From Odobenus rosmarus divergens (lineage: Eukaryota; Chordata; Mammalia; Carnivora; Odobenidae), in assembly GCF_000321225.1 (NCBI RefSeq), contig NW_004450939.1, forward strand, positions 1,198,293 to 1,262,292: 64,000 nt of DNA, read 5' to 3'. Under the pieces are notes generated by a model. That model did no database searches, had not been told where the DNA came from, and was given only the letters and a program-made list of their open reading frames with translations. Below are positions 60,404 to 64,000 of the stretch, piece by piece. How positions within the stretch are numbered: the first letter of the stretch is position 1; each line of letters begins with the position of its first letter. The translations under genes and the position numbers were made by a program.

Positions 60404-61045
60404 TTTTTTTTTTTTTTTTTTTGCACCAAAGGCATATCCTAGCTTTATTAAAGGGCCGCGCCGTAGAGTCAATATAAAAAACAGAAAAAGTCCCATCAGT
60501 TTAATAACAATAAAAAACCCCAAAAATGGAAAACTGAGGGGGCAGGGAAGAGGCCCCTGGGCCAGGGGCACAGGGAGCCCTGCTCATGGCACCAGGCCTG
60601 GCCGCAGGGCCCCCCAGTATTGCTGTTGCTATGAGGTCGGGGGGCAGCGATTGTCCTGTGGGAGCCACCGTTCACCTGGGTCCAGGACCCTTACTTCTTC
60701 TGGGGTGTGCTCAGCTTCTGCATGCCCCAGATCTTGTCCAGCAGGCCAGAGATGAAGGCCTCAGTGGGTTTGTAACAGTCAACCAGCAGTTCCTTGACCC
60801 TGGCAGCCTGGGTATCATCACTCTCCATGTCCAGGAGTTCGTCCACATCAATCTCCCAACTCCGGGATCTCCTCTTCCTGGCAGTTGTAGAGGCGAGTGA
60901 GCTGCTCCAGGATCCACTCCTCTAGGTTGAAGCGCTTCCGTAGCTCCTTGCGGTCGTACTTGACCTTGACCTTCCCTTGGCGCCTCACTGGGCCCTCGTC
61001 GTCCGCGCTGCCCGGGCCCTCGCCTGCAATCCCAGGGGGTTTCTA
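60404..61045 (-). pseudogene. PPP1R14B: PPP1R14B processed pseudogene
   Basis: On the minus strand this is an intronless copy of the mRNA for PPP1R14B (PHI-1), a phosphorylation-dependent protein phosphatase 1 inhibitor. It begins within the glycine/proline-rich N-terminal part (GAGEGPG, about 61,030), reads through the inhibitory core (KYDRKELRKRFNLEEW and ILEQLTRLYNCQEEEIPEL) and ends KLSTPQKK with a TAA stop at 60,691-60,693. The 3' UTR follows, with an AATAAAG signal near 60,440-60,450 and a 19-base A-run (T-run on + at 60,404-60,422). One extra base in a C-run at 60,854-60,857 shifts the frame after EIPEL. The 5' UTR and first ~30 codons are missing. Absence of introns, the poly(A) tail and 5' truncation show L1-mediated retroposition. 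It is antisense in B4GALT6 intron 3. Confidence 0.93.
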
Positions 61046-62959
61046 GTGTTGGCTCCAAAGGGGGCAGTGGGGTGACTGGGGACAAGATGACTGATGTAAC
61101 CAAATAGCCTCGAGCTGTGCAGCCCAGAGGGTCGGGGAGAGAATGTGCTCTCTTGTCATAAAAGTCATTTTTTGACTTTGGAGTGGAATTCACCCTATGG
61201 GATATTTCTTCAGGAAATTCAGGTCTTTCTCAACACTGTCATCAGATCGTTGGGCTGTGCCATTTGAAACCCTGAGGGTGAAGTGGTGATAAAAAGCCAG
61301 GGTATCCAGAATTAGGCTTTAGATACCAAAAAATAGATAATAGACCTTAAGCCGAGTGAAGTAGTCATGGAAAGCTGTTGATTTATAGGGAAAACAACTC
61401 TCTGGCTAGAGATAATATATGCCTTAAATTTTACTTGAAATGTAAGAAAAAATGTAAATATGGGTAATCCATATGTATTGACTATTCTTTTAAGAATTAT
61501 ATTTTAATAGAAAAAGTAATATCCTAAGTAATGTCATGCGGTACCTTACAGTGCGCACTACAAATTGCCCGTGGTTTGGGCCTGCACATACCTAACGGTC
61601 CCCAGGCCCATTTAGGTTTCCAAACTGTGTGGCATTATTGCATGTTTTGCAAATTCAGCATTAAGAGATAGTAGTGAATGTCGAATATAACCAATGATGC
61701 AACTAAGTTTTTCTCGCACATAAAAGAAAGTTTGGCGTGCAGGCTTTGTTGCCAGGACTAATGGACTGCTTACACTTGACTTTCATTCTTCCACTTGACC
61801 CCAGGTGAGGCCCTGCTTTTTTCTTTCTAATCTCAGTTCTGCCTTCCGAACGGTGAAAATCAAGATTTGATGGCACTACTAGATACATTGATTTCAGCAA
61901 ATATATTTATTTTTTGAGCTTTTAATTTCTAATTGGGGAACGAGCACACGTTCTCATTGGAAGAGCTCTGATTAGCACAGGTGCGGCGTGAAGATTGGGG
62001 GTTCTCTGTGGAGCTCAGTGGGTCCTTCCTCCCCAGTTGCCCTTGAAATTTCAGCAAATGAAATAAAGGGGGCTAGCCTGGCTGATTGCTTACTTCTCTT
62101 TAAGGAAAGAGAGATGTGTCCTCTCCTGGTTTCAAAGCACTGGAATTCTTCTTTGAGTGGGACCTGAAGGGGACATCCAGTATGTAAAGGAGGTGAAAGT
62201 AGCTTCAGTGGGTGCAGTGGGGGGAGGACCCCCAGTCCTCCCTGACCACAGACTCACCTTGAGAGGTTTTCTCTCCTGAGGTTTGTTTGGAAACCACATC
62301 ACCAGTAGCTCATCTGCTCAGTGCCTCTTCCTGGCCATTCTCTGTAATATGCCCCTTTCTCTTCACTTCCTGTGCCTGGGGTCTTTCCCCCAATACCATG
62401 TGTTGAGAAGGGGGAGCTGGTGTTTTAAGAATATGCAGATTATGACCTGCTGAATGAGGAGGCACAAGCCACCCACATGGGATTGGCAGGTAACTCCCTC
62501 AGCATCTGAGCTCCCACTTTGGGAAAGTGAAACCCAAACCCATGGGGTCGTTTTGACTGAAGTTACAGTTTTAATACAACCCCACAAAGGCAGTCGAGTC
62601 ACAAGATGTGATTACTTACAGATCCCAGAAGCAAGGGGGTGCAGTGAGCTGGGGGAAGGGCAGTCCTGTGTTCCAGGCGGAGTGAGCCGGAGACAGAGCA
62701 GGGGAGCCGGCACCTGTCACTTACAGGGTGGTTGGGGCAGAGGTTGCTTCACTTTTTTGTGGGCTTCATTCTAAGTGGTTATTTTAAAAGGTGCCGTGGC
62801 AAAAGCAAAGCAGGAATTTATGGCGGAAATCCTAAACTCATGTCCTTATCTAAGTGTCCAGATTCTGGGTGTGAGCAGGGTTATCATACTTTGAAATGCC
62901 TAGCAAACAATTCAGAAAAACAGAGTTGTTTTTTCAGAAGAACAATAGTTGTTTTTCTC

Positions 62960-63640
62960 ATCAAAATTGACCCTGTGATGCCTAGGCATTAATCTTTAGG
63001 GAAAATCATAGGCACTATCTGGACAGTGACGATATTAACCACTGGCAGGGTTTTGGTCACCCAGTGCATGAAATACTTGAGCAAAGCAAAAATCCAGCCA
63101 ACAATATCAGTAGAGAAAGAACAATTTGAAATGCTGTCCGTAACCACCCTCACCATTTGTTGGGGTCCAACCAAGAAAATAAACCAAAGCCTCTGGATAA
63201 GGTTAAAGTAGGTATTTGATGAAACACTTGGATGAGATTATGGAATACTTGTACCTGTTGGGCCATCTTTTGTAAATTTGTCTGAAGTTTTCCAGAATTA
63301 TTAATATACTTGTAGCAGGTGGGGCCCTTTCCAGCACATACAGCTCCTTCCCTGGTCAGTAGGTAACCTAAAATGGAATGGTTATCCGTTATCCGAACTG
63401 TCTGTGCTAGAGAATCATGTTGTTGTATCGGGGCTGGTCTTTGGTGTCACAGCCCCGTGTGTTCGGCAGGGCGGCTGACAGGTTGGTATTTGTCTTTACT
63501 AATTTGTTGTGTGCCCCGTGCAGTGGCACCTAGCCCAGTTCCAGTGAGGGATAGCAGCAGACCTCAGCTCAGGGGCTGGATTCTGCATGGTTTTGACGTG
63601 AGGGAGCAGAGAGATGGTTGCGGGATGTTGTGTTCAGTGA
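62960..63640 (-). pseudogene. Endogenous retrovirus env (transmembrane subunit) relic
   Basis: Minus-strand frames, broken by stops and frame changes, show the order of parts of a class I retroviral envelope transmembrane subunit. A hydrophobic Gly/Thr-rich stretch lies at about 63,505-63,580. A heptad-like segment is followed by a C-X6-C motif at 63,315-63,338, where the usual second adjacent cysteine is Tyr, then an INNSG run. Further on come a W-containing FSWL segment and a strongly hydrophobic membrane-spanning stretch at about 63,078-63,134. There is no intact reading frame. The surface-subunit end may continue in the minus frame at 63,650-63,964, which is weaker. The 3' LTR was not recognised downstream. 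Family and age are not resolved. Confidence 0.7.
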
Positions 63641-63649
63641 TTTGTAAGA

Positions 63650-64000
63650 CTAAAGTACGTTGGTATGACTAGACAGGACTCTGGGGGCTGGCGTGGAGGC
63701 AAATGCATTGGAGGTTGAGTGAAGAAGTGCACATAGAGCTATGTATGTGTGACGGCCCCAGCGCACCGTACCCACAGTGGACACGAACTGCTTAATCAGG
63801 GAAGCCAAGATAAGTTGGAGGTTCCTCCTGGATGGTTGGGTCTTAAGGCCCAAGACCGTGGGGGTTGTTCTCCTTGGGACAAGGTGGAGATCATACTCAT
63901 CCATGTGGTGTTGGTGCTTGGGCAGATGGAAGATTGCAAAGGGAACTGGGGGGGCTCCTGCCAAGTATCACATAGTGTGCTGCAAAATGTCCTGCATGAG
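63650..64000 (-). other. Possible upstream env part of the retroviral relic
   Basis: The minus-strand frame 63,650-63,964 lies directly upstream, in the element's orientation, of the transmembrane relic and has no other explanation. I do not recognise conserved surface-subunit motifs in it, so the assignment rests on position only. Confidence 0.3.

Larger units (their letters stand above)
51323..64000 (+). other. B4GALT6: B4GALT6 intron 3 (incomplete)
   Basis: Begins GTAAGT and runs off the window, so it is at least 12.7 kb. Stretches 53,480-55,400 (with a MIR-like scrap near 54,240-54,350), 58,150-58,920, 59,150-60,180 (with a CATT/CATC-rich tract at 60,082-60,122) and 61,050-62,960 hold nothing I can name. 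Assigned elements are listed separately. Confidence 0.93.

Noticed and set aside
1..64000. tRNA genes
   Set aside because: The tRNA-like stretches are heads of Can-SINEs (tRNA-Lys-derived), followed by SINE bodies and A-tails, not functional tRNA genes.
1..64000. CRISPR arrays, operons, toxin-antitoxin or other prokaryotic systems
   Set aside because: The exon-intron structure and mammalian repeats show nuclear carnivore DNA. Repeats are interspersed retroelements and microsatellites, with no spacer-repeat pattern.

Overview
The window is nuclear DNA of a carnivoran mammal. The evidence is at least 26 copies of the tRNA-Lys-derived Can-SINE on both strands, carnivore-type L1 3' ends, and older mammalian repeats (MIR, L2, L1M, MLT1/MaLR LTRs, MER5A, Tigger1). 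The L1 3'-end type and the Can-SINE subtypes suggest a caniform (arctoid) carnivore, but this is an inference. I see no bacterial, plasmid or phage sequence, and no CRISPR array.

The only functional protein-coding gene I can support is the 5' part of B4GALT6 (beta-1,4-galactosyltransferase 6, lactosylceramide synthase) on the + strand. Positions 1-21,690 are upstream intergenic DNA made of repeats and unassigned sequence. A CpG island (about 21,690-22,920) forms the promoter and 5' leader. Coding exon 1 (23,029-23,143) gives the short cytosolic tail and signal anchor. Intron 1 is 21.8 kb. Exon 2 (44,989-45,105) and exon 3 (51,209-51,322) give the lumenal stem with five N-glycosylation sequons. 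All three introns interrupt codons in phase 1. The window ends inside intron 3, so the catalytic domain lies beyond it.

The introns hold several fossils. Intron 1 contains antisense L2 copies, an antisense MLT1 LTR next to a Can-SINE that carries an inverted copy of part of that LTR, and a nearly full-length Tigger1 DNA transposon with a dead transposase split by a Can-SINE. Intron 3 contains antisense L1 with two nested SINEs, antisense L2, a MaLR LTR, an antisense processed pseudogene of PPP1R14B with a one-base frameshift, and, at the right edge, a decayed antisense retroviral env transmembrane-subunit remnant.

I did not find an undescribed biological system. The best leads are structural: the LTR-to-SINE inverted copy, a 62-bp L1 insertion with a perfect 16-bp target duplication, a possible L1-SINE composite insertion, the retroviral env fossil, the PPP1R14B retrocopy, and two short upstream ORFs in the B4GALT6 leader.
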